A stretch of DNA of 33,267 nt from Paraglomus occultum (lineage: Eukaryota; Glomeromycota; Glomeromycetes; Paraglomerales; Paraglomeraceae), in contig CAJVPJ010000232.1 of the NCBI GenBank assembly GCA_910592205.1, positions 1-33,267 of the forward strand, read 5' to 3'. The position numbers and the translations under genes were made by a program. The notes beneath the pieces were generated by a model. The model saw nothing but the letters and a program-made list of their open reading frames with translations, did no database searches and was not told the DNA's origin. Shown piece after piece: positions 15,903-27,118 of the stretch (position 1 is its first letter; every line of letters begins with the position of its first letter).

Positions 15903-16485
15903 ATGATATTCTCAGTATACATAATAAATAAAGCTGGTGGTTTAATATATCAAAAAGATTTCAATGAGGGACTAGCCAAGCTTACTTCTAATGAATATCT
16001 TGTGCTAGCGGGAACTTTTCACAGGTGATAATTTCTTTAACATCATGCTCTCTACATCAATGAAATAGTTAGACCGCTAGACCAAAACCATATTTCTCTC
16101 TTCTTTTTCTAGTGTACATGCAATAACTTCTAAGATATCGCCCGTTCGCAATGTTACGTCAACAGGCCTCGAAGTACTTGAAGCAGACACATTCAAACTC
16201 TGTTGTTACCAAACACTAACAGGTTCGCATGCGTATTTCATTTCTCATGACATGTGGAGTCAAACTTGTTCGTTTCTTTACTGTACTTTTCTTCCCTCTG
16301 TAGGTACCAAGTTTTTAATTATTGCCGATCCAAACCATCCTAATATCGATAATGTATTACGCAGAGCATATGACATTTACAGTGATTACGTAATGAAGAA
16401 TCCTTTCTATGCACCAGAGATGCCCATTCGTAGCGAGTTGTTTGATCTCAATTTAGCAAAGCTAATCAAAAGTGTCGGTGGATAG
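15903..16485 (+). CDS. TRS23: TRAPP complex subunit Trs23/TRAPPC4 (synbindin-like)
   Basis: Core subunit of the TRAPP complexes, which act as exchange factors for Ypt1/Rab1 and tether vesicles at the Golgi. Three exons, 15903-16024, 16113-16222 and 16304-16485, keep frame and give 137 residues. The start IFSVYIINKAGGLIY is the first beta strands of the longin-like fold. TGLEVLEADTFKLCCYQTLTG (read across two lines of sequence), then FLIIADP, YDIYSDYVMKNPFY and MPIRSELFDLNL match the TRAPPC4 signature and not that of TRAPPC1/Bet5. The protein lacks the PDZ-like insertion found between the first strands and the SNEYLVLA helix in the human protein, which explains its small size. It is complete, with a stop after SVGG. 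It diverges from the polyQ gene and has no functional link to it that I can see. Confidence 0.95.
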
Positions 16486-17881
16486 CTTTTCCTGATGGTT
16501 AATTAAAGATGTCTTATCTGGAAGCATCTACATATGAGCATTAAGATGAGTACCAGAGAGATTCCTGGTGTATGATGCGATGTAAAATATGCGGACAAGA
16601 TAATGCACATTCTTCTTACCGAAGCATTTGTCTTGCACGCGCGATTGAGAAAATAAACTATGCTCTGTTGAAGAGATGTGCCATTTATGCAAACTGATGT
16701 GGTGTTATGTTTTTAAAGATTGCCAATAATAGTCGAGTTTTCATTTATCTATGATTTTGCAGCAGAAATTTGAATCTTGGGATAAGTAAGTTTTTTATAT
16801 TTATTTAATTAAATACTCTGGCTTTTTGTGTAAAGGAAAAAAAAGGGGGGGAAATGATAGAACAAGGAATTTGCTTGAAGAAGCGCGCGATAATAAGTCG
16901 ACCAGGACTTATTTTCTCGCAAGTTAAAAGAATTGGGGGGAAAAGAAACGAATTCAACAGGATTCAAACGTGAAAAAGAATGCGAACATAAATTAAAGCA
17001 AGAACGCTGTGGTTCCGTAATGAAAAGTGAGTAATACGAAAATAATTCTACGCGTAGTAATCTGTTTGGCTTCAAAGAAAAAACATATTCATATATTCAT
17101 CTGCTTAGGCAAGATGTATTAACATATCAAGTTTCCGGAAAAACGTACATAATGCAACATACTCTTAATAAAACAAGGCATTCGAATCAAGGTCATAGAG
17201 CGAGTTCTTAAGAAACGATGAGGTCCAGCGAATGAAAAGAAAAAGAAAAAAAGACAACATAAAGCTTAAATTTTACAAAGTCCCGTCGGGAGGTAAGTCA
17301 TAAAGTGTGGTCTTGTCAAGAAACGTGTGCATAATAATTCGTTGGGTTAGATGTAAAAATAGCATAAAAGACTTAATGGCCAAACAGTAAGCTAAATGAA
17401 TTGTTCGGGTCAAGAAGACGTCGAAAATCTCTGCGGAACGAAAAATAATTACAGAGAAAAGAGAGTAGACGATCCGTTGAATGACATTAGGACGTTATGA
17501 AGAATAAGAAAGAGGAGAGAGAAGAGAGAGTAAAAGAGAAGAAAAGCCTGGATGGACAGATAAAAAAAATTAGAGAAAAACAGGGAGAAAGAAAAAAGAA
17601 AAAAGAAAATAAAAAAGCTGTGAACAAGAATCTTCCGTTAAAAGAAGAAAATTTGGGAATGTCAATTCGCGATACTATTTAGTGGATCGCAGTATCCTCA
17701 GCATTTTGTGAATAAGTGGTCAGGAAAACGACGACTAGAAATGGGAGAAGAAGATTCAGGACAAGACATCCGAACCATATTGAACGACTCCTTGGAATCT
17801 AATAATTACGCCAGAGAATGGTTTGTTAACAAAGAGATGAGTTCTAAACGGCCCATTGATAGCGAATCGTGTCCCTGTTAT
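16486..17881. other. Spacer, purine-rich, no confident gene
   Basis: 3' UTRs of TRS23 and the acidic coiled-coil gene plus a strongly A/G-rich stretch (about 17440-17640, GAAAGAGGAGAGAG and similar). Open frames in that stretch are almost wholly Lys/Glu/Arg because of base composition, and I do not accept them as genes. A plus-strand frame at 17708-17902 overlaps the end of the minus-strand gene and shows no motif. Confidence 0.5.
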
Positions 17882-18599
17882 TCACTTGTCAATTACCTCT
17901 AATTCTTGTTCTAATTTGTAGTAAGTCTCGTATAACTCTTCAAGCTCTTCTTTTTTCTCTTGTATTTCAAGCTCCTGTTCTTCTGTAGCCAGTTGGACTT
18001 TTTCAATCATAGATTGGAGGAGTTCCTTCTGCAGTTTTAAAATCGGGCATTCCATGAGAACTTATTTCCTAAGTCATTTTAGTAAGCTTTTTCTTCTTTA
18101 CCTTTTCGATGATATCGGCTAATTCTTGGTCTTGCATCTCTTCTTCATAGTCATCATAGATACTTTCATCTTCGCTTGAATACTCTTGCATATCCATTTG
18201 ATATGATGATCTAGAACTCGAACTATAATCATGATATCGTTTGTGTTATGAAAATGATGTGTTTCCGGAGAAAAAACAGGTAACTAATTTTATTATATCA
18301 TTTACCCAATGTTATCACTCTCGTAGTCTCTATCAGAATAGTCTTCGTCTGAGGAGTAATCAGTTGTGATCGCACTATCTTTGTAAGACTATATATAGTG
18401 ATTTTGATTTTCGTTTCAGTAAGATATGCGATAAAAGTTAACAATTATTACAAAATTTACAAATTCACCAACTTACCCCTTCGTCTTCCGATTCAAAGTC
18501 GACTTCAATGTATTGTTTGTAATCACTGTAGGCTGGCGCTTTGCCGTTGTCCAAATTGTACTGGGCTTCCGTTTGTGTGCTAACTACAGATAGACTCAT
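17882..18599 (-). CDS. Small acidic coiled-coil protein, four exons
   Basis: Exons 18599-18477, 18388-18306, 18222-18102 and 18028-17882 keep frame and give 157 residues. Residues about 33-100 are very acidic and Ser/Tyr-rich (FESEDEG, DYSSDEDYSDRDYES, YSSEDESIYDDYEEE), with many casein-kinase-2-like S-x-x-E/D sites. Residues about 105-155 form a heptad-patterned helix (LLQSMIEKVQLATEEQELEI onward) that should be a coiled coil. The fourth-exon acceptor (CTGCAG, 18029-18034) was chosen because it alone keeps phase. If that intron were retained, the protein would end after about 12 other residues. The donor-like GTAATT just before the stop means a further exon cannot be excluded. I do not recognise the family. 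A nuclear or cytoskeletal adaptor would fit the composition, but that is a guess. Confidence 0.65.
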
Positions 18600-19784
18600 G
18601 ATTGTATAATTGATATAATTTCTTAAATTTTTAATTGTCGTGATCAAATGTACAGATGTATTGTTATATTATATAGAATTAATGTTTTATATTGCTTGAG
18701 ATCTTTTTACTTGTATTCAATATGGTGATTCTTGAAAATTTAATGTATAATGGGGATAGCGGCAGGGAAGAACGTTGCGTCAATGGGTCATTATATGAAG
18801 ATAGGGAATAGTTCGAACAGCGTACGAAAGCTTCAACTACGGTTGACGGGCTTCGAGGAAACATGAGAAATGACAGCCAGACGTTTATATAGTTGTGTGC
18901 ATGTCTTTATTCTTAATATAATAGACGACGATGATTTGTCTCGCAGCGACATTCAGCGTATAGCAGTAAAGCATATTCGCAGGCATGGCTGAGCTGTATT
19001 ACAATAACAAAGACTCCTGCGTCGGCTGCAATTTTTAAGGTTGAGAATGAAAAAATTTGAGATTGTGGACAGAAGGAGATAAGTTATGGGAATGGAGATA
19101 ATTAGAAAAAAACGGAGCCGGTTGTATATCGTTAGCGGTGTAGAAATGGAAATGAGGTGTTGGACCGTTTGGGGGTTGATGTTGATATGGTTTGCTACCG
19201 AATCTGTACCCCGCAGCGCAATTAGACTAAAATAGTAATTGTTTTTAGGCACGTGGGTTTGTGAAATGTAAATCCGGCAAGTTGGATGGACCCAAGAGAG
19301 ACAAAAGAAAGACGAGTCATTCAGTTGTGAGCAAGAGAATATGAGTTGGTATGGTTTTCGAGAATAAAAGTAATACATACGATACACGTGTACGTAGATG
19401 TATGTTTGTATATATGTGATGTGTGTATATACGTGGGGGATTTAGTGTGATTATATCTGTGCTATACTTTTTAAGACTTGCATAAAATGATATCATGTTA
19501 TGTGTACAACATGAAAATAAATACATTGTACAGAATTAAAAAGTGTCAAAATCACTTTGCTTGCAAAGAAGCTGTTGTATTGATGAATTGTTATCGTTCA
19601 ACAGCTGTGTGTGAGAGGGGAGAATATTCAAAAGTTGTTGAGTGGCACTAGATAAAATTAACTTTCTAATGCTAAATTGTTGACAGTTTGAAAATAAAAG
19701 CAAAAAAACGCTACTATTGACAACACCGGTTTAATCGCAGGCTTGTCGTCTCGTTCATTGTCATCTAATTCTAATCAAATATTT
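18600..19784. other. Upstream region of the acidic coiled-coil gene, no gene seen
   Basis: Probable promoter of the minus-strand gene followed by AT-rich spacer. Minus-strand open frames at 18953-19387 and 19317-19526 are Ser/Thr/Ile-rich without motifs and overlap each other in different frames. I do not accept them. Confidence 0.4.
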
Positions 19785-20117
19785 CTATTGATCGGTGTTA
19801 CATTCCTGTCGAAGTGCATAATGGTGTCGGTGTGGAGATCCCTGCGTCAAAGTTAAAAAAGGCAGCACAGATGACGTCATAGAAATTATCGTTTAAAGGA
19901 CAATAGAAAGCATTATGGCGGTATTCATACATATACTATAACGGACTAGTACATAATCCGCAACACTAGAGAGACGAGAACGGAGAATTTGTAGGAGATA
20001 GTAGCAGACTCAATAAAAATGTTGTCTGCTACGTATAGCAAGAAATAACGTAATCACCAATTCATCTGTATCCTCTTTCTGCAATATGTCGATAAGTTCT
20101 TCGCATTCGTCAACCAT
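19785..20117 (-). other. Possible two-exon small gene (38 residues), doubtful
   Basis: An ATG at 20117 opens MVDECEELIDILQKEDTDEL, which ends at a GTGATT donor (after 20058). A good acceptor (CCTTTTTTAACTTTGACGCAG) before 19841 gives GSPHRHHYALRQECNTDQ and a stop at 19785-19787 in the same frame. The join gives 38 residues. An alternative is that these are the last exons of a longer gene. A minus-strand segment at about 20358-20460 (FYCSSDTSNDIVDSFINCC) also reads well, but I cannot join it convincingly. Confidence 0.2.
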
Positions 20118-20329
20118 GTGTGAAAGTCAAAAGAAATGTCAAAAACGACAAACGATGTGTACAACTCAATTCGCCCAATCATTAACGGTACCAGGCTGAG
20201 AAATAACATATCCCTACCATTACAATACCGACTCTTTTCCCTGTTTTCAACATTTGTAACAAAAGAAAAAAAAATTTTTTTTCATTCATTGTGCGTATTC
20301 GATAAACAGACGCACAATCTCCTACAAAT
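19987..20329. repeat. Nested inverted repeats: 13-base ends plus two subterminal hairpins
   Basis: ATTTGTAGGAGAT at 19987-19999 is the exact reverse complement of 20317-20329. Just inside the left copy lies a perfect 9-base stem (20001-20009 with 20024-20032). Just inside the right copy lies another (20288-20296 with 20310-20318). The symmetry resembles a small non-autonomous element, but no target-site duplication was identified. Confidence 0.4.
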
Positions 20330-23300
20330 GAACTTGTGAGATATGTAGACATGTGTGGAGGTGGCGGTTAATGTTTACCCTGCTGCAGAAGACAACAATT
20401 GATGAAAGAATCGACGATGTCATTGGAAGTATCAGATGAACAATAGAATGAACCCCGCTTGGTGCGAGCAGCCAACCGAATACAACATATGTAATAGAGT
20501 AGCACTTTATGAAAGATGATTATCTAAGTTTGAAGTATGCATCTGCGATGGGATAGTTAATGAAGCAGCAGAGGCTAATGTATGCACGTAAAAGGAAAAG
20601 CGACGATGCAAGCATCCGTTAACAATTGTAAAAGACAACAATAAACAAACAATGCAATGATAATAACTGATAATGTAATTGTCACAACTCATTGATATGT
20701 TGCTATTGTTGTATTAGTAGTATTGGTATTATTATAATCTCCCCGCAGCAGACATTTTGTTTAGTCGACTCCTACGCTTACATGCTTACACTGCATATTA
20801 CTTACAACATTACATACTACTACACAATATTGCATTTAGAATACATTCAGATAAACTCCATCGCATGCAAGAAACACATGTAAAAATACCGAGCCTCCTC
20901 TGTATACTGATAGCTGATGAAACAAATCATGTGTTTGCGGTAGATGGTCAGCAGCGACAATACTTATGATACGTAATGTGGGCTGGGGAAAAAAAAATTT
21001 TTTTCTTTTGCATACGAGTTGCTTTTTTCACGTGGATTGGGTGATATAAAAACGTATACGTAACACGGCTTGTATTTTCTTCATTATCATGAACGCAAAT
21101 TAGATTAATTGAGGATTACGGTCATAGGATGATTGTTTGACTTCCATGATATACAAGGGATGGTTATATCGTCAAATGTTGTGTCTGAAATATGACTTTG
21201 AATCAATATAATGATGTCGTCTCTACTAACCATTATCTCACCGACAGTCTGTCAGGTGGTGGTAAATTCATTGTCAGAGTGGACACGGAGTGACTGCCTT
21301 TACAGAGATATTTTCATGCTGAATATGAGAGGTGAGCAATGGAATAGATTTGCGAGACATGTACTCATGTTATTACACATCTGTTATTTATATTAATTAT
21401 CGAACTTCCAGGCGCATTTAGACTAGCCTATACTTAATAGAAAAATTCGAAAGTAAAAATTTTGATGACGACGAACACAATAAATGATTAAGAGTTGGAT
21501 ACACATATACTTCTTTATAGATGAGTCGGCAAAGGAAGAGCCTATACAATATAACATATCAATCTTATGAAAGCAAGTATATAATAGAACGTAGTAATAT
21601 GGTTCAGTTCAATAATAATCTACTTCATTTATTGTATATAACCTGACAATCACGCCAATACACGTTGAATATGTTACCTTAACCAAGCCAAGATATATTC
21701 GGGATTTTTAAGTATTAGCAAGGTAACCCGTTTTCAATTACGCTAGCGGTTTGTCATTCTATCTTAAGGTATCCACAATCGTAGGCAAGTTGTCTATCGG
21801 TCGGCGAAGGGATTACTAATTCAATTATTCCCTTGATTTCGCTAGTATTTCTTCGCCGTAAATAACCGAATCTTTTATTTATTACACAATCAAATTTCGT
21901 GTATCATCAAGACGTTTCATTAGGTTATCGAAACATAAGGTCATAGAACTTAAGAACATAGGAACATGTCGAGAATAAAACGCGTCTTTTTACGCTTAAC
22001 TTAATATCGATGTACGGATGGGATTTTCATGGCTTCTAAATAACCCTCAAGTTAGTGTATTTCCATCAGATGTTTAGTCACACGATTACGGCTATTACTA
22101 TGGATAGAAGTTTTTTTAATACTGTTTCCTTATCCGCCATTTATTACAGTTACTGACCTATCCACTATTGGGGTTTTGTACGAAACAAGGAACATAGGCT
22201 AGCGCCACCGATTGACCAAGTTAAAATTTATGTTGAACTTAAATAATATTTGTTTAATATTAATATTAATGCAAATCAGTATCTGAATTCAGTAATTATG
22301 GGAATTCTCCATGTATTAGGAGTTTACGCGCTAGTATAAGTAACGCAGGTAATAATACATACCTCATAAATAATTTACTGAAGAAAATGATGTTGAGTAT
22401 CTGCAGAAGGTTTTGTATTTGAAGTGAACGGATTGATGTGTGTATTGTGTTATTATATATATAGTCTTCAGTTATGCCATTCTTTTCTATAAGCAAACAA
22501 CCATTACCAATAAAAGCGAACAACTTCTGCAAAAATTCTGTATGATTGGTATGATTCATTCTTTACATATAAGAATTTAATATTTCATTGAGACATTGTC
22601 ATGGCGCTACATTTTGGAAGAGCGTTTGAGAGTCTTCAGCTGTCCCATCAATGCTTAGTCTACTTGACCTGTAAATAGATTTTATAATACTTCACTCCTC
22701 AATATCGTGCTGTATACGCTTCTGATAGATTATCATTTAACCTCGAGTATACATCGATTCTGATTAGTTGTTAAAATCTATCGGTCGGGAAAGTTTTCTA
22801 ACTAACGCGAGTTGTGACAATTAAAATAATAATCCTAAGGCCAAAGTATATGCAAATTCGATAGCAAGATTCGAATTTGTAACCAGGGCCCAGAAAGTGG
22901 TTGCACTTTAGCTCTGTCTTCTATGTAAAACTTCTGGAAGAATAAATATGTATCTTCAAATCGTTCATTAGAATATAGAGAACTATTCTAAAAGTACAAC
23001 CATAAAATTAAAGTGAACCTGATTGCTGAGATGAATTTCGCGTTGCTTCTATCGTTGCACTAACTAGGTACCAAAACGTTCAATTTATTGGGTATTAGTA
23101 TCATGGAGTCGATATATCTGTGGACTTTGTACGAGTACTAATTGAATCGCTCTTGGTACCATCACAGACAATCAACTAATTCGGATTTCCGATAATACGG
23201 ACGTTTGATGCCAGAATTGTTTTATATCAAACTTTCCATTCACAAAGCGGTGCAATCTCAAAACAGCTATAGGAGGTAGAGAGCCAAATAATTCTGAAAT

Positions 23301-23989
23301 ACAAGGAATAGAGCGTATTCTAAATAGGCCTAAGATTGACCCATGGACCTCCTACCAGAGGATGACATTGCGTCAGTGAGACATGTTTTTGATGTGATGG
23401 AGTGCGTGAGTGGAAATGTCGTAAGGTTTTAGCATACATGAAGCAAACTCCTGTCTTACAATCGAGTTTAAATATGATTCGTTCATAAATCTATAATTAG
23501 GGTCGAGTATTTCCAAAAATATGACTTTAAGCAATGCGCTAGACACAAGATTTGAATGAGAATATATTCGTATATTAATCGTTTTGAGTAAATTATTGTG
23601 ACTTTCGGTCGTGTTGCAATGCGGGAACCCAGCTTTCGATGGTACGCCTAGTGCAGTTATACTTTAAAAAGTGACCTCCGACCGATTCACCGGTCGAACC
23701 GAAATGTTGCTAGTGCAAATTACAACAGAAAGACGTAAACCGACACATATAAGAATATAATTGCATCAATCTCACTACTGCTACTTCAAGGACGAAATAT
23801 AATAAATATCAATTACATTACAAACTGCTAGATTAAATAATTTACTGTAACCGTTCGATTTGAAGAAGGATGAAATTATTGATAAGAGTCTGTTAGTTCC
23901 GAACTTACTCTTTTGAAAAAAAAGCGTATATAGATTAGAATTATATATAGGATTACCCGTATATGGAAAGCTACAATTATAATGGTTCA
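20330..23989. other. Long spacer with scattered palindromes, no confident gene
   Basis: AT-rich sequence without a recognisable reading frame. Structures seen: an A9T7 block at 20989-21004 resembling the A9T8 block at 20266-20282; an 8-base inverted repeat CGGCGAAG/CTTCGCCG at 21802-21809 and 21851-21858; and an imperfect inverted repeat beginning with GGTACC at 23067-23086 and 23140-23160. These may be decayed small transposons. Minus-strand open frames at 20507-20692 and 22296-22559 show no motif. Confidence 0.4.
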
Positions 23990-25800
23990 GTTGAATATGA
24001 AAAGGCCATGCGTTTCTTGGAGATAGGTCGCAAATGTGGTTGCAGCGAAAATGATTCCGAGAGAAGGATTTGCCGAGTTACGTAAGGCGTTTCAAGCCCT
24101 CTCTATAGATCGGAACAAGATATATTTTAATGGCCCAGTTGAGAGCAATGAATGGTGGAGAAATAACGGCCAGCCGACGTCTTAAAAAAAACTAATAAGC
24201 GAACATTTTACTACTGAGATCGCAATACGCTTCTTTGTCAGAAAACGTATCTCAATATGTTAGGAATTGGTCGCACTCCTTTCGAAAATGTCAGAAATCA
24301 CCTAACGACGAATGATGTAATACCGCGCGTTCATGGTAACATAAAACGAATGCCGCGATGGAAAACTAAAATATCCATTGATATAACCGTTGCTGCTGCC
24401 GTGAAAAAATTTCTCGAAAACTATGCTGAAATTCGGTTGCCAAGTCCCGGTAAAAATGTTAATCGACTCAATCGCTTACATTATTGCCTAGCCGAAACGA
24501 GCTATAAGTCAGTCTATCGTGATTTTATTGCAGGCCTCGAAAACGACAGCATGTTGAAATTATTAAAATATGACGCATTTTGCAACCTCTTAACTAATTT
24601 TCAAAAGTTAAAAAAGGAGTTTAAATGACAACACGACCAACAAATTCTCCAAAAATTACAAGCATTTCACCACCTAGTAGAAAAAAGCCCCAGCACGGAA
24701 ACCATTTGCTCCCAAATCTACTTTACTTAGACCTTCGAGATTTAGATCACCGAAAATACCAGTGCTAGTATTTCACCAAGAGTTAGGAATTACTCCGAAA
24801 ATGGTATGGCACTAATTACGCCTTATATTCAAATTATGAGTCCGAGAACAGATTTATGCGATGCCAACATTTTCGGAATAGCTTACAGTATAACGCTCGT
24901 GAGGAAGAAAAAGCAAAAGAGTTATTGAAAAAAATATAAAGAACATTTGGTTAAAGCTAAATTAGAAAGAAATTATTATAACAGAAATACGAAATTAGCA
25001 GAACAACAGAGGAAATTGGTAGATAAACATTTTATAACAAGAGGTAAAGCTGATTATTGTAGTGTTGACGTTACTGTTCATTACAGTTACGATTGAGCGC
25101 AAAACGTTCGCACACCCCATTCCGATCAACAATTTATTGTCTAAGTCTGCGTAAAGTGCGTTTATTTGGCATTCAGGATGAAGCAGTACGCGAACAAACT
25201 CATTATGTTCTTGATGAAGACGAAATTATTGGCAAGGGTATTAATGGTACGCTGAGCATGGTATTCGATGGGATTAAGCGATTAAATAAAGGCAAAAAGC
25301 ATTTGAAGATGACTTGCGATAACGCGGGGGGGGGGCAGAATAAAATAATGTCACCATTTGATTTTAGTAATTTGTGGGTATACGAATATATCGAGTTAAA
25401 TTTTATGGCACAGGACATAGGGGTTTGGGTTTAAGTTGAATGCTTATTGTGTAAGTACTACGAATCTTTGCTGACACAAAGAGGACTAAATTCAAGTGTG
25501 ATGGTAGTTTTGGACTAATTAAGAAACTATACCGCAAAACGGCAGTAGAATGCGTGGATCATATTGTTAAGATTGTGAAAAGATCAAGTACAGCAGGATT
25601 AAACAAAGCTCAGTGCTATGAAAATGGAAAAGGCTTTCAATACTTAGATCTTAATTCGGTGTTGGGAATTTAATCTGAAGAACTAGAAAGGCAAGTGTTT
25701 CTGAAATTACCAAAGAGATCAAATTTTAATACTAACACCTTCTCCATTGGATCAAAGATATTACTTGTCCAAGACCAACATATACTGGCAACGAATAAAA
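23990..25800 (+). pseudogene. Decayed transposase-like gene with a CDNAGG-QNK motif
   Basis: A string of recognisable fragments in shifting frames. It starts with RFLEIGRKCGCSEND (about 24010). Then comes the longest intact piece (24257-24628: LGIGRTPFENVRNHL, PRVHGNIKR, RLPSPGKNVNRLN, KSVYRDFIAGL, LKYDAF). Next are IQIMSPRTDLCDA-like remains (about 24825), KAKLERNYYNRNTKLAEQQ (about 24955), HYSYD followed by a stop (about 25080), and 25093-25434 (LRKVRLFGIQDEAV, NGTLSMVFDG, KHLKMTCDNAGG). Last are KCDGSFGLIKKLYRK (about 25497) and GLNKAQCYENGKGFQYLD (about 25597). The order matches a repetitive protein family I recall from glomeromycotan and some animal genomes. Its CDN...QNK motif suggests an RNase-H-like transposase (possibly the DUF7869 group; from memory). 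A 10-base G run at 25326-25335 interrupts the CDN motif region. Many stops and frameshifts show that it is dead. Confidence 0.75.
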
Positions 25801-27118
25801 TATATAGTAATAGCATAACTTACCATCATAATTTCACCACTTTTTAATTTGTTCTTACGGTCATTAATTTTTCTGTTTAATTTTTAAATAAATATCGTAA
25901 AACCTTTCCCGCTTTTAATTTGTAAAGCGTAAATAAAAGAAATAAGAATTGATATATAAATATATATATGTTACTAGATTATAATCTTAGTAATTTTATT
26001 TTTGTTATGGTATTTCTTGAAAATTTCAAAGATGAAAAATAATTCCTTTGGGGAATATGTTGAAATGGTAATGTTAATATAGTTTATACCTAAAACATAG
26101 TAAACAAGGGATGTCTCACTTTACACACTTAAAAGAATAAAGTAATTAAGAGACAAAAAAAGAGTTAATCTAAATGACAAAAAACAGCTTGAAGATATAG
26201 CCAATGTTGTAATAAATCTTGGGAGAACAAGTGAGGAAGAATAATTGAAAAAAGCAGAAACAAAAAAGAAACATAGAAGCCCATCAAAAACATAATCAGC
26301 GTTGACAATAATTAGTATTATGATAGTATTAAAGTTTGGACCGTGTAACCACATCATTAATTCTTTCTCTTAACGAATGCGATCGCATAATAATAATAGT
26401 AATAATTATCGTTCATAAGTTTCTGCTTTTTGAACAGATCCCGTAAATAAGGTCAGTGTTGGTTCATCTATGTAGATAAAACTATAAGAAATGAGTAAAC
26501 TCTGGAAATTTGGCGGTTCAGCAGACGAAGGGTGACTAGGTTAAACCACTACAATTCACATGCTTTTGCTTTCCTATGAGGACATCTTTGGTAACCAGAA
26601 CTAGCAGTCTCTCTAAATGCCTGAGGAGCTGTACGGGAAAATGTTAGTTCCAATCCGAGCTTTCTTCCACTGTACCTTCTCGATATCCAAAAACACTCTG
26701 CTTTCTTATTATTTGAGGCCTAATGTGGGAAGCAGAGGACAGACATGTCATATATCTGCTGTAGTGGAACTTAAAATTTATTTATTGGATAGTATAGAGA
26801 GAGGTGGAGACAGTAGGGTATAAGCGGGAGCACGCATTTGTCCTTGTAAGACGAGATAAAGGCGAATCTGAGGAATAGCGAAGTTTGATGTGAATTGTGG
26901 AGAGTGATTAGAAGTGCGACGTTAGATAAACATCAGATTATTAATGCAGGCTTGTTATCTTAGTATTTAACAGGATATTCGGCCAGATATTGGATCTGAG
27001 GTGTAATTTAGAGTTGGAGGACCGATTGATTGTATATTACCAAACACTATTTATACCCCTACCGTTTTGCTCTTCTCTGTACATCCATTACCTATTTTGT
27101 TCCCTTTTATTTATCTAA
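25801..27118. other. Upstream region of the ArfGAP gene, no gene seen
   Basis: AT-rich spacer. Open frames at 26121-26357 (-) and 26617-26823 (+) have no motifs. The last 80 bases before 27119 are pyrimidine-rich (CCCTTTTATTTATCTAAATG), as expected of a fungal promoter or leader. Confidence 0.4.

Noticed and set aside
17497-17682. Lys/Glu-rich plus-strand open frame
   Set aside because: Composition follows a purine-rich stretch; no motif, no splice context, and it lies in the 3' flank of TRS23.
17708-17902. Plus-strand 64-residue open frame ending in CPCYSLVNYL
   Set aside because: It overlaps the last exon of the minus-strand coiled-coil gene and shows no recognisable motif.
18953-19526. 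Minus-strand open frames rich in Ser, Thr and Ile
   Set aside because: They overlap in different frames and show no domain or exon structure.
20358-20500. Minus-strand segment reading FYCSSDTSNDIVDSFINCC
   Set aside because: It could be an exon of the doubtful small gene at 19785-20117, but no convincing acceptor or in-frame join was found.
22850-22900. GATTCGAATTTGTA motif resembling a tRNA B box
   Set aside because: No A box or cloverleaf arms could be placed around it.
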